From Promerops cafer (Eukaryota > Chordata > Aves > Passeriformes > Nectariniidae): 64,000 nt of DNA. The position numbers and the translations under genes were made by a program. The notes under the pieces were generated by a model. The model worked only from the letters and a program-made list of their open reading frames with translations, did no database searches and was not told where the DNA came from. Each line of letters starts with the position of its first letter. Within the stretch, counting starts at the first letter, position 1. The stretch covers positions 506,388 to 570,387 of the forward strand of contig VZSE01015526.1 in NCBI GenBank assembly GCA_013398275.1, in the 5' to 3' direction. Shown here piece by piece: positions 14,611 through 26,061 of this stretch.

Positions 14611-14974
14611 AAAAAAAATCTACAAATAAAAGAAGGAGGTCTTATCAGAAGTTATTGGGTGCTGATGACACAGACATATAGAAGACAAGGTAGAAAATTT
14701 GTATCCCTATATTTCAGTAGGAGGCCACAAAATCCACTCCCCTTGAAAAGGGAAAATTGAGGAAGGAGCTTATAGAAATTGTTCTGAATATTTGCAGTGA
14801 GTATTTCTCAGATATGCACACACATATGTATTTTTATGTATTTACATGTATCTGTACGTGTGCGTGGAAATAAATGGATAATATGCACGCATTTTAGGCT
14901 TTTTATTTGGGATATAGGATGCAATTTGAGGACTACCTTTTCTCCCTCTCTCTGGGTATGCTAATTCCTTCAAG

Positions 14975-15209
14975 TATCATAGAATCATAGAATATCCTGA
15001 GCTAGAGTGAACCCAAAAGGATCATCAAGTCAAACCTCTGGCCCTGCACAGACACCCCAACAATCCCACCCTGTGCATCCCTGAGAGCATTGTCCAAATT
15101 CTCCTGGAGCTCTGGCAGCCTTGGGGCCATGACCATTCCCTGGGGAGCCTGTTCAGTGTCCGAGCAGGGGGAAGAACCTTTCCCTGATATGCAGCCTAAA
15201 CCTCCTGTT
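14975..15209 (-). mobile_element. CR1 LINE 3' fragment
   Basis: Begins with the repeated tail TATCATAGAATCATAGAAT and continues with CTGGAGCTCTGGCAGCCTTG and GGGGAGCCTGTTCAGTGTC, which also occur in the copy at 23294-23630. Both belong to one CR1 subfamily distinct from the copy at 472-771. It is 5' truncated. Confidence 0.85.
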
Positions 15210-15913
15210 ATGTGTAAATTTCTGTCGCAAAAGAATGTAATCCTTACCTCAGCAAAGTGCTGAGATGATGTTTAGCACTTTGGAAAATTCTGTTATGTCT
15301 AGCACTACTGAAGATACAAGATTGTTAAATTTCACTGCCCTTTGAACAAGCCTAACCTGGAAGCTGAACTCAGCTGGGTGCAATGGCAGGGTGCAATCCT
15401 CACAGGTAATTGGGATGCAGTTGCTGTGACAACCTTTCAGTGCAGCCTGGATCCACTCTGGTGAAAGAACCAGGAGAGGATTGCCATGAACATCCACATC
15501 TATTGTTCACAACCAGTATCATGACACTATGAAATGTTCACCCCTTGAATAAGAGTTCTCTGGACAGCTTACACGTTTAGAGGAATTCAAAATCATAATT
15601 AAGATGCTTTGTAGGAAACTAATTCAATCAAATCACTGGATAGTAGTCTGGCTTTTACAATTCTCTTTGAAATTATTTCTGCAGAGAAACAGTGCATGCA
15701 TTAAATCAGAAGTTGGAGAATGGTTGGAAGAGAGAAGAGGGTGGCAGTAAAAAGCAAAAGCAAAGCAAATTTCATTGATGTAGTAGAGTATCTATTCCAA
15801 AACACATAAAATAATAAAGCTTGCACTTAAAAAAACTAGGGAAAATAGAATTGGTGCCCAAGAGCAACTAAGACAAATGGTAGAGGGGAAATGTAAATTC
15901 ATTCCCGTGATAA

Positions 15914-15953
15914 AATTTTTCAAAATTTCAAAATCTCAAAATTTTCAAAATTC
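15914..15953 (+). repeat. AAATTTTC-type low-complexity repeat
   Basis: Irregular tandem copies of a TTTCAAAA-like unit in the 3' flank. Confidence 0.7.
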
Positions 15954-18134
15954 AGCAGATAAATTATCCAGCGTTGTCTTCCTTGAGTTTTTCTCCATAT
16001 GAGAGGGAGAAGGTCTGTCAGAGCTGAACTAAGGCCCCCCCTGGAGCAAGATTGTTCTCCCTATTGTAGAGGAACTCCAGAGAGGCTGTCACTTCCCTTA
16101 GCCTGTCTTTTAGTCTTTTAAGTTGCGTGGTGTGAATAGCCTTCAAAATGCCTTTGGGTTTCCCTTTACCCAAAGATTGAGGGAATGCTCCTTTTCATTC
16201 TCAGCCACAGGAATTAAACAATAAGATCAAAATCTTGTAATCTCCTTGGGAATTCCTTTTAGTTGTATGGGATCTAAAATGCAGGGTTTTCCCTAAATTG
16301 CTGGGCAAATGAAGGCAGAGGCTAATCATACATCTGGCTTTCGATGCAAACATTTCCAGTGTCTGGTGTGGTTGCCAGTTGTTTGGGATGCCTATGAAAC
16401 AAATATCTTAATTGTTTTTATGACCTATGCCAGTTTAAGCCTCATTAAGCCGTTTTTTTATTGATCTGAGGATGTGTTTGCATCAAGAGTAGGAGGACCT
16501 GGAAACAAAGCAAACTAATATTTCAATTTTTTGGTCTTTCATAACACTAACTTCTGAAAAGGATTATCAAAATAGACTCACACTGGGGTCTCCAAACAGC
16601 CAATAATTAGTATATTGCTTTTAGTAAAAAGAGCACGACTAAAGATTTTGAGTTTACAGTAGTATTATTCCCTCTGTGCTCTATGGATCACATTGCAAAC
16701 AATTACCATGCATTATGTGAACTGCCATTCTTCACTGAACAAATCCTTTAAAGCAAACATATCTGTTCTGCAGGAATGTGTAGGGGGGGAAAGCCCTAAA
16801 TCTTCATTTAAAATATGAGATGCAAATTTTAAATTTGCAAATATATGTTCCCTGCCAGAAAATGATCTCCTACTAGCATTTCCTAATAGCGGATAAAACA
16901 TGAAAAAGGAAATACTTGCCAACCTTTGGGTAGGCTTGTTCAAGTCTGAAAGTGTAGATATGCAGACAGGGACTTTGGATTTGAGGGGAAATGAGTTTGT
17001 GGGTGAAGTTTAGCCTACAATGCGGTTTGTTTAGCACACAGGAGGTTTCTTACAATATCAGTAACACAAACTGAAATTGCTTACAACTTCCCCTGCCTTT
17101 CCAACTTTGATGTTTTTTTTCTTAGGCATAGTTTTTGTTGTGTATATCCCACATCTTGTTGTGGCCATCACTCAAAGAGAAGAATGTGGGGTCTTCACTG
17201 TACCATTTACTATATTGCCTTCGCTGTGGGGAACTGTCATTGCAACAAAAGCCCCCAAGGGCTGGAAAGGAAACATGCAGTCATCCTGTCCAGTTATGAA
17301 ATTGCTATGAATGCAAATTAGCTTTATAGAAAGCATTTTCTGCTGAATGCCAATTTCACCTTCAATAGTGAAAGCCACACTGAGCTATTTGCTCGGGAAA
17401 GCTGCTATAAAGGAAGGTCCTTGTTACCTTCAGTATCACTTTGGGGTTTTAATCTTCAACTAAAATAGAAACCCTTGGAAATATGTTTAAAACTTCAGGT
17501 GACCAGCTTACAACATGCTTTAGATTTGTAAAAAGATTTGCAAAGCTTTTGATGAGTTTCATCTAGTTTCCAGATGTCATCGTAGAAACAAATGTAATAT
17601 TACCACGTACTATAAAAACTTCCTGCAGCTCTATTAACAAGTTTCCCATGATGTAATTAGAAAGAAGGTGCAGTGTTTTCTTTGGCATCTGTGGGTAAAA
17701 TACTGTGCATACTTATGCTGCTGTAAACCCAGGCCAACTTAGTTCATTTAATGAAGTTATTTTGGACTCAGTTCATGTAGAATTTCACTATAGCTCTATC
17801 TATATCTGGATATCTTCCCCGAGGGGTAGATACAGCAAAAGTTGTACAGTTCCTTTAGATTTTGGTAAGGAAGACAGTATTCTCAATATCAAAGAGGTTG
17901 TAACTATTCTAGCCAAGGTAAATGCTGTAAAATCCTTCAGATTCGGATTCAGGTAGGGTTTTCAGATGTGTCCATAGCTGGCTTGAATAAACTGGAGCAT
18001 GTACAAGTGCCTAAATCAGGGCCTTCAACCCTCTCCTCTTCGGCTCTTATTCCTCTCTGTTTGCTAATCTGTTATGTGAGGTTCAAGGTCAAGCACCAGT
18101 TTTGAGTTGGATGCCAAATTTCTACCACAAAACA

Positions 18135-18140
18135 TTTATT
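18135..18140 (-). terminator. Candidate distal poly(A) signal
   Basis: AATAAA on the sense strand of WNT7B (TTTATT on plus), followed by the GU-rich run TGTTTTGTGG. Chosen only on motif and context; a competing hexamer lies at 19216-19221. Confidence 0.25.
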
Positions 18141-19215
18141 TTCTTCCACCAAAAAATTTATCTTTTTGTTGTAGCCAGCTAAAGTCTCTGGTAGCAGCAA
18201 TGTTGGTGCTGGTTTCTCTGTAGCACTGGTGTAGGTAGACGGCTCGAGACTGATACCACACACAGTCATGCTCATTACAATTTTTCCTGAAACACAAAAA
18301 CTGCTTAGGACTTGGAATTCGCCTATCATTTCTCATGTGGAGAAGGCTGTACACAAATGGTCTTTTCATAAGACCTTGTTGCCTTTTTTTTTTCCTAAAT
18401 AAAGAACAAATAAAAGGAAAAAGAACTGGAAGGGGAAAAAATTAAGTTTTAATGGAAACACATTTTGTCTTTTGTTTTCTGCTTGCCATAAAACATTAAC
18501 ATAGTAAACAAATTGATCTTTGCTCTTAAGTTCTTTAATAACATAAAGTATTTTGAGTTTTGTCATGGCTAAGGTACGGTTAAACCACATGTTGCTGGTC
18601 GTGTTCCAGCCTCTATTGTCACAGGTCTTTGACATCAAACTACATTTTTAAAAATAAAAGTTGTGTGTAACCCACTTCTGTTCACAGACACCTTCGTTAA
18701 AAGTCGTGATTTTGGGTAGTGTTTCAGCATAATTAGTGGTATTTTCTGACCAAAACTGCTTTTCCATGGGACATATTTCAAAGTCCAAGCATTCCCACTG
18801 CCAGCCCCTGCTTTGTGCCATACAGCACCTTTCAGAATGCTGCACCTCCACATGAGCAAAGCTTTCGTAGGATGGTCTGAAACATTACATTCTAGACTGC
18901 TCACCCAGTCATGGGACTGTTAACAGTGGTCTTACAGTAGCAGACAGAGCTATTTCAAACAGGGCTGTGGAAGAGAGAAAGTGTCATTTTGGCCCACTTC
19001 TTGGAGTGGTTGGTGTTATAATATATAACCTTTTTTCCTTTTTTCTTTTCTTTTAATGCTGTGTAGTTCGCAATAATTTAAAATACTCTATAGACATTTA
19101 AACGATATACAATAATATAACTTAATTGGATTCCTCAATTGTACTTAACAAATACTATTCTAATATATTTACAGTATCTAGTACCATAAGACTGTGCATT
19201 ACTGTGTTTGGGAGC

Positions 19216-19221
19216 TTTATT
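19216..19221 (-). terminator. Candidate proximal poly(A) signal
   Basis: The first AATAAA found downstream of the WNT7B stop codon on the sense strand, about 2.1 kb away. The downstream sequence is not obviously GU-rich. Confidence 0.25.
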
Positions 19222-21015
19222 TGCTTCCTGTCAAGAATGTAGTGAAAGTACAGTATTATCACTATAATTCAACAATACCCATGAATCCAAGGGACTTGAA
19301 ATTACATGGAGTGAAGCTATTATTTTGGGGGCCCCTGTTGACTTCTGTGAAGTTGCACTCATTCATGCCAAGGCTGGTATTTAGAAACCAACAGCAACAT
19401 CGAAAAAATAAGAAATTTTGCATTGCTCTGTGAGGGAGTCCTCAAAGGGGTCTGATTTTCAGAGGGTAAGTGCTTGGGGTGAGAAAGGCAGGTCCTCACA
19501 AGTGCTCAGATGAAGGTCCCCAAATCATTAGTTACCCTTGATAATACAGGTTCACAAATCACAGAGGTAATTCTGGCTCATTCACATACCCAGCACGGGA
19601 GCTGGTGGAGCTCTAGATCCACCAGCCCCTTGCCCCAAGAGCACCATGTGGATGGACAAGTGCTTCCGTGTTAGGTGGGGAGGGCTCATGGTTCTGCAGC
19701 CCCTCAACAGAAATAACAAAACTAAACAAAAGCTGAAAATGCAGATATGCAGATGTAAGGAAATTTTTAATCCAAGTTTTCAGAAAATCAGGCAGGGACC
19801 CTTGGGACAAGCAAACAATTTCATGGTTAAATGGGCTGTGCTCTAAGTGGGCATATCTGGGCTCTTGGGGTTAAAACACTAGACTTTACAGCAGTAAAAT
19901 ATCTGAGGCTGTTTTTAAAGTCTCTCATAGGGAAAATGCATGGGAATTAGGATTGAGTGCTATTAAGAAGTGAGCTTCTTTCTTTTAACATTCATGTGCT
20001 TACCAGGGGGGACATTATTGCCAACCTTAAAATAATGATGACACAGACTAACCCAAATTTTGACTTTCTTATGCTCATCAAGCCATGACAGCTCAAAGGT
20101 TGCAGCAACCTAGAGCTCAGGTGCCAGACTTTTGTTGACTTCTGAGTGCTTACTGAGCATAAGTTTTTTAGAAGTCTTGGAAATATTAACTTTCAACCTT
20201 TAAAGGGAAAACACAATGCCTGGAAGACCCTGCCAGTGCATTCAATGTCAAAGCAAAACCTTTGATATTTGTTGAAGCACATCTTTGTATCCTAAAACTC
20301 CCTATGAGGGGCTGTGAGCAGGTGCTCCACACCTCAGGCCTGAGTCTAAAAAAGTCATTCTTATTCAGGAGGCAAGTGGGAAAAGACGGTATCAAACATT
20401 GGTAACCAAAGTTTCATGTGATGTTTTTGCTCAGTTCTGGCAATTGCTTAAGGCCTACAGTAAATGAGCTCTCTAATAGTGGAGTGACAACAGATCAGTA
20501 GCATTGAAGAACTTAGGGAGAACCAAATACAAAAGTCATAAAGTCAGAGTTCCAAAAAAAGTTTACATTTAGTACAGAATTAAGACATAGCTACCCGTTA
20601 GTGCTTAGAATTTTTTTGATACTATTAAAAACATAAATAATTATTTTAAATGTTCATTCAAAGAGTTCCAGTGTCACTGGCAGCTGATGTAATTTTGTGA
20701 ATGTTTGTTGGGGTTTTTTTCCAAACTGATAGTGGAGTATTTCTGCCATAGATTTTTCTCCCTACATGTTGTTTTCTCTCTATCTGCTTTCTTAAAAATT
20801 TTGGTTTTTGCAGTGAGAATGCTGTGTTCTAGTCACTGAAGATTTCATTTCCTTAAAAAGTCTTTTTTTGCACAGGTCTAGAAAGTTTTGTTGCTGTAAA
20901 ATAGGAGAAAGTGTCTTTTTCTTTTAAATGTCATGGGAGCTGCAATGCAATCAGCTTCTCTGATATGTATAATTTAAAACACTAAGAGAACTCTACAACA
21001 CCCAGATTGTAGCTT

Positions 21016-21051
21016 AAAAAAAAAAAAAGAGAGAGAGACAGAGAGAAAGTT
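21016..21051 (-). other. Pyrimidine tract in the WNT7B 3'UTR
   Basis: On the sense strand a CU repeat (CTTTCTCTCTGTCTCTC...) runs into 12 U about 250 nt after the stop codon. It is low complexity and could be a binding site for polypyrimidine-tract proteins. Confidence 0.6.
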
Positions 21052-21298
21052 TCATGTGGTTGTCAACATCACCTTAATCCTGTTGCCCTTGTTTCCAAAG
21101 CAGTTACAACAGCCAGCCAGCCAAAATGCACCATCCTTAGAAGTATAAGTAGTTGTGGGGAGGGAGTGGTTGTTGTGGTGTTGGCTGGGGTGCTTTTCCC
21201 CAAGAGGATTAGATGTGCAAAATGATGCTGTCGTTGTTTGCTGTACTCCACTTTCCTCACCCGTGGTGGTTTGCTCTGTTTGTGTGCGCGTGGTGCCA

Positions 21299-21778
21299 TT
21301 ATTTGCAGGTGAACACCTCTGTCCGCTCACTGCACGTGTTGCACTTCACAAAGCAGCACCAGTGGAATTTGCAATTGCATTGCCACACCTTGGTGTACTG
21401 GTGTGTGTTGTACCCTCTTCCGCAGCACATCATGTCGCACCCGTCCGCGTTGGGAGAGGTGCGGTTGCAGAGTCGTCCCTGGGTACCGACGCTCCCCGTG
21501 GAAGCATCTTCCTCACAGTAGTTGGGTGACTTTTCGATGTACACCAAATCCGTTTCCATGGGCTTCTGGTAGCTCTTAATCTGCTTGATCTTCAGGAAGG
21601 TCGGCTGTCTCAGTCTACTGGCTCGCACCACCTCCACTTGCACTGCGGCGTTGTATTTCTCTTTCAAAATATATCCAATCTCTCTGAATTTAGGAAGCGT
21701 GGTCCAGCAGGTCTTAGTTGTACAGGAACCTGAAACTCCATGACACTTGCACTCCAGTTTCATTCTCTCTTCGAGAAC
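21299..21778 (-). CDS. WNT7B: WNT7B exon 4 (residues 191-349 and stop)
   Basis: This terminal coding exon has 159 codons plus TAA. It opens VLEERMKLECKCHGVSGSC; Ser206 in CHGVSGSC is the conserved palmitoleoylation site needed for secretion and Frizzled binding. The middle (about residues 241-278, including PTFLKIKQIKSY and METDLVYIEKSP) is the linker through which Wnt7 proteins are recognised by RECK/GPR124. The C-terminal cysteine-rich domain contains CCGRGYNTHQ, CNCKFHWCC and the end EVFTCK. Sixteen cysteines here bring the total to 24, and N295-R-T is a sequon. The paralogue is WNT7B rather than WNT7A because of RLRQPTFL, YTKVWQ, CCFVKC and EVFTCK, where WNT7A differs. The acceptor is ACACATAG|GTT with a weak pyrimidine tract; a TAAC branch-point-like motif lies about 27 nt upstream. 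Confidence 0.97.
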   Translation of the reverse strand, partial: VLEERMKLECKCHGVSGSCTTKTCWTTLPKFREIGYILKEKYNAAVQVEVVRASRLRQPTFLKIKQIKSYQKPMETDLVYIEKSPNYCEEDASTGSVGTQGRLCNRTSPNADGCDMMCCGRGYNTHQYTKVWQCNCKFHWCCFVKCNTCSERTEVFTCK

Positions 21779-22237
21779 CTATGTGTACAGACATTTGCAT
21801 ATTGTTACTGCAGGAAAACAACATGGCGAGCCTGCCTAAACCTCAGTCTGTTTCGTTCGTATGAATATTCATTACTGTTGGTTGAAATTTTTCGAACGCA
21901 TGCTTATAAATCTTCTCACCTCCCAGCAGAATGCTCATAGCATTCTGTTTCAAGTGGCACCTGGTTGGAAATACAGTGTTTTGTCATTTTTTTGGGAAAA
22001 CATTTCCATTCTTTTTCCAAATATTGGAGAGTATTTACTTATGCTTTAGAAGACACTTCTTCAGAGCCACAGGGGACTTCAAATTTTTCAAATAATTTTT
22101 GTTTTGAAAACAGAAAAAAAAATGGGTTTGGAGGTTAAGTGGCATAAGATTCAAAATACTTAATTGCTTTAAGTAATGATCAAAGAATGCTTAAAAAGAA
22201 CAGTATATACCATGGGACTGAATAAGCCTACATGCAA

Positions 22238-22297
22238 AGAGCTGGAACTAGATGATCTCTAAGGTCACCTCCAACCCAAACCATTTTATGATGCTAT
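22238..22297 (+). mobile_element. CR1 tail fragment
   Basis: GCTGGAACTAGATGATCTCT, AAGGTCACCTCCAACCCAAA and CCATTTTATGATGCT match the last 60 bp of CR1 in forward orientation. Only the tail survives. Confidence 0.7.
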
Positions 22298-23293
22298 ATT
22301 CACTGCATAATTAAAGATTTTGCCTATATACCTATGCCACCAGTGGTAAACTTACGGAGTATTCCACCCACAGCATGTCCCATCCTCTTTAAAAGCAGCA
22401 CTCATTGCAGTATTTAGTCCAACTATTCAGCAAATAATCAGCCACAAATACATTTTTTTCCCACCAGAGCAATGATAACACAACATTAGAGGGAAAAAAA
22501 TCCACTGAAGGGTCCTGCTCAACAGTGAGCCAAGAGAAACGTATTGCTGTTGTAGAGGAGGTTCAGCCAGAGGGGTTTAACTCAGAGTCAGGAGGGACAC
22601 AAACTGGTGGGTGCTCAGGCTCCTGCTCTACTGTCATCCTGCCATTTCTGCTGCAGCCAAGCCACGCCACGACTGGCATGTCCCTCCTTCCCCAGGCCAG
22701 GTTGTGCCCAGGGGGAAAGCGAGCGATGTCCCCTGCTCCGTGTGTGCAGCAGAGGGAAGCCAGCCCCACGGAAGCGCCTCTCTGTTTTTCTGCCCTTGCG
22801 CTACCACTTAAGCCTGACCATAATTACACCCACAGTCATCATTAGCTTATGAAAATCAAGGCCCAAGAACAAAGCGAGCTGATCTTTCCCCTTCGCAATG
22901 GGATGCTAACAAAGAAATATGAGCTACTGAGCTTGTCTGAAAGCATTACTGATGTTGCAGACCATCTCCTGTAGTGGTTTCACTGCAGATCCCAGAACAT
23001 GACTGAAATGGGCAAAGGATAAAAGGGCCGAAATCTGAGTACAATGGCATAATGAAGTAGGAGGGAGTAAAAAATGCTTACTGCTTCAGAAACTGGCCTT
23101 AAAATAAAAACTGTACAGATCTGGTTATCCCTGCAAATAGAGGGCACCCTCCTGAGTTGTTTGAGTTTCACTTAAATTGTATGGTTTGTTTTTTCCCAAA
23201 TTTCTGGGGTTTCAATATTAAAGAGAATATTTGGATTTGATTCTCCCTTACCAAGATACAGTAGCAAGTATAAGATAGCTGAGCAACCTATGC

Positions 23294-23630
23294 AAGAATC
23301 ATAAAATATCCTGAGTTGGAAGGGACCCTTCAAGTCCAGCTCAGGACAACTCCAAAATCCCACCCTGTACATCCCTGAGAGCGTTGTTCAAACTCTCCTG
23401 GAGCTCTGGCAGCCTTGGGGCCATGACCATTTCCTGGGGAGCCTGTTCAGTGTCTGATATCCTCTAGGGGAAGAACCTTTCCTGATATCCAGCCTAAACC
23501 TCCCCTGACACAGCTCCACCCATTCCCTTGTGTCTGTCCCTGGTCACTGAGAGAAGAGATCAGAGCTGCCCCTCCACTGCCCCTCGGGAGGAGCTGCAGC
23601 CCCTGCTGAGGTCTGACCTCAGTCTGCTCA
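23294..23630 (-). mobile_element. CR1 LINE 3' fragment
   Basis: Starts AAGAATCATAAAATATCC, then GAGTTGGAAGGGACCCTT and the blocks shared with 14975-15209. It extends further, through CTCCACCCATTCCCTTGTGT to GGAGGAGCTGCAGCCCCTGC. It lies in WNT7B intron 3, parallel to the gene's transcription. Confidence 0.85.
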
Positions 23631-24071
23631 TACCTTAAACCTTCTGGAACCACAGGCTTTACCAGGGTCATGGTCAAGTTATCCTATCAGAGGCAGAAAA
23701 GGTGTTTCCCAGCAAGGTTTACTGAGTTGGAAAAGAAATTCCTATAGCTGCAACTGCTCTAAAAGAAGAAAACTAGCAAGGCTGTGATGAGCTGGGTTTT
23801 TTGTGGATACTGGAATGCACTGTATCACCTTCCTGTCTTCCATACTGATAGAAAACTTGCCACCTTCTGCTGCAGCCGCAGCATTTCAGTGGCAGTGAGG
23901 ATATGGATGCACTGTGACATACTCTGGGGTCTTTTAGGGGTCTCCAGGTTCTCCTCTGTATCCATTTCTGGCATATGGAGAAGGTCTTTTTCCAAAGAAC
24001 CCCAAATAAGATTTCAATCCTGTTCCACAAATCTGGGCTCAAATAATGGATCGATACTTAGATGTGTTTGT

Positions 24072-24073
<2 letters not shown>

Positions 24074-24098
<25 letters not shown>
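24074..24098 (+). repeat. AT dinucleotide repeat
   Basis: (AT)12 in intron 3. Further short TATA-rich patches occur near 24610-24630 and 24700-24718. Confidence 0.9.
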
Positions 24099-24102
<4 letters not shown>

Positions 24103-26046
24103 CTTAGAGGTTGTGCTTGGTATGAAGTTGTGCTGAAAAATGTTTGGTTTTGTTGAAACTAACCCATTCCTACAGCTTTCTCAACATGCAGTTGCAGCTG
24201 TAAGAACTGCAGCAAAATCCACAAGAGGTGGATGAAGGCAACTTTTACACTTTCACCAAAGAACACTAGGATCTAAGGATTTCCAGGAAAGCATTGCCAA
24301 TGGGATCTGTCACCCCTGAGTCGTACTTCTCCCTGACCAGTAAATCTTGGTGAAGTGTACATATTTTGTCATGCTCTACATGTGTTTCTGGTGTCTGCAT
24401 TTTGGTTGAAAAGGCCAAGTCAGTACCTTGTTAAGAGAGTGGGAGGAGGTGAAGCTCATGAGGCTCCTCTTCCTTCCATGGGTTCAACACAGTGGGTACT
24501 GTCCCAAGGAGCCTCTGATGTGCTTCCCTGATTCACTAGAAATTGTCATTGCTCCTGAAAGACAGACATCACCCATTTCGGTGTCCTGGGTGACATCTTT
24601 GGAAATGTATATTTATATATATATGGATGCCTGTCTGTATAATAATTGCTTGCCTGTGTGTATTTGGTTGAGATGCTGATGGTTACATACATTATTACAT
24701 ACATTATATATATATATTATTTACAGACACTGCCTGGCAGCCTCTACAGTACAATCTCCAGCAACTTTATCTTAAGTCTTGATGTTTTTTCTTTTGCTGT
24801 TGTCTTTCTGAAGGTCCAGTTTTGTGATTCATTTCGGTGAGCAGAAACCTGATTTCACTGCTGTGTTTTTTCAAAGATTCCCACTATTTTTGATGGTGGG
24901 AGGACTTGCAAATGCAAGCCATGCAGGCTCAAAAAAGCAGAAGTTTCAAAAAGTATTAATTCATGCTCCTGAAGCCAATCTTGCAGGTTTTTTTAATTTT
25001 TTTGGAGGCTTCTCTCATGAATGTGGAATGCTTGGGGTTACAACACTGAGCAGAGGCCCAATCATCAGGTAGTTAAATTCCTGAATGCTATAATTTGTGT
25101 GCCCACAGTCAGCTGTGGGTATAAAATTGTGCCCAAAAACTTGGAGGTCAGGGAATACAAGGCCCAAACTAAGCAGATTCTAAGCAACATTTTTTCTCCC
25201 TTTTTCCACCCAGATACTGCAGAGTGCCCTTCCTTGCTGACAGGCCAGCATGCTCTGGCCCTCCAGAGGAATGCCTCCCTGCGTGGTATCTTGAGCAGCT
25301 TCCCACTTGCCAGGGAGGTGCCATGGGACCTGGCAAATGTGGCCGGATCTGACCTTGTTTGCTCAGTGCTCTGAATGAAGAGCAACTAATATCTTGCTTC
25401 CTAAAAGTCTCTCCAGCTCAGCTTTCCTCAGCAAAATTCCCATCAAAGCTCTGACCCTGAACCTTAAAGGTACTTATTCACTCAAATCTAAGACACTGTG
25501 AGAAGCTAGGTGCTTAATTAAAGATTGAAAATCATTAGCTCATATGAGCCACTCTCTCAGCAGTTTCATTTGTCATATGTCAGTGCCTCGTATCTAATCT
25601 TGAATGGTTTACAGCAAGATCTACCTCCCAGAGCAAATTCCCATCGTTGGGCTGTGCTGCCTCAGATTAATCATAGGAACATTCCTTAGGCTCCTTTTCC
25701 ACATACAGGCCCACTCCCACCCCAGTATGATCTTGCCAAGTAAAATTTTCTAACTCCTGCTACTTTGTTAAATGAATTGTGAAATATAACATTAAAGATT
25801 TCTTAATCCCGTATCTTTTTATACCTATATAAATCAGACATTTAAAATGCAATTTGAGGGCTGTCTGCTGCCAGTTAAGTAGAAAAAGACTGGTGAAGAC
25901 AAAAATAAAACAAAATGATATGCATGAAATGAAATTCATTTTTTCAAGTTCCATATCTAGACCCAACTGCATAACATCAGATACAGTTTCTGTACATAGT
26001 AAAAAATCCTATTTGGATAAAGTATGTTAAAAAAACAGTTACATTT

Positions 26047-26061
26047 TGTGTGTGTGTGTGT
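26047..26061 (+). repeat. TG dinucleotide repeat
   Basis: A short (TG)7 run in intron 3. Confidence 0.85.

Larger units (their letters stand above)
1..18134. other. Intergenic 3' flank of WNT7B
   Basis: No exon of a recognised gene is seen on either strand. Contents are CR1 fragments at 472-771, 14517-14610 and 14975-15209, a short CA repeat near 11548, an AAATTTTC-type low-complexity patch at 15914-15953, and otherwise AT-rich unique-looking DNA. In mammals ATXN10 lies on this side with its 3' end facing WNT7B; none of its exons was recognised, so that assignment rests on synteny knowledge. Motif-dense patches at 4252-4305, 7278-7346, 8819-8891 and 16820-16839 are possible regulatory elements. 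Confidence 0.6.
18135..21298 (-). other. WNT7B: Probable WNT7B 3'UTR and proximal 3' flank
   Basis: Everything immediately below the stop codon on the minus strand should be 3'UTR, but its end cannot be fixed without transcripts. Two AATAAA hexamers on the sense strand are candidates: 19216-19221 (UTR about 2.1 kb) and 18135-18140 (about 3.2 kb, followed by a GU-rich TGTTTTGTGG). On the sense strand the first 250 nt after the stop are CA-rich, and 21016-21051 reads as a pyrimidine tract (CU repeats running into a U stretch). No repeat element was recognised here. Confidence 0.5.

Noticed and set aside
1..18134. Possible 3' exons of ATXN10
   Set aside because: Expected on this side by mammalian synteny, but no open frame here resembles ataxin-10, so the gene probably ends beyond the left edge.
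21052..21330. 92-aa Thr/Gln-rich ORF on minus strand overlapping the WNT7B stop codon
   Set aside because: It is a shifted frame of the WNT7B C-terminus running into the CA-rich start of the 3'UTR. The repeats in the peptide come from ACN/CAN-rich DNA.
21299..21778. Assignment to WNT7A
   Set aside because: Diagnostic residues (RLRQPTFL, YTKVWQ, CCFVKC, EVFTCK) match WNT7B, not WNT7A.
22525..22852. Overlapping open frames of 66-106 aa in a GC-rich patch of intron 3
   Set aside because: Several frames are open at once on both strands, as expected from low stop-codon density; no family is recognised.
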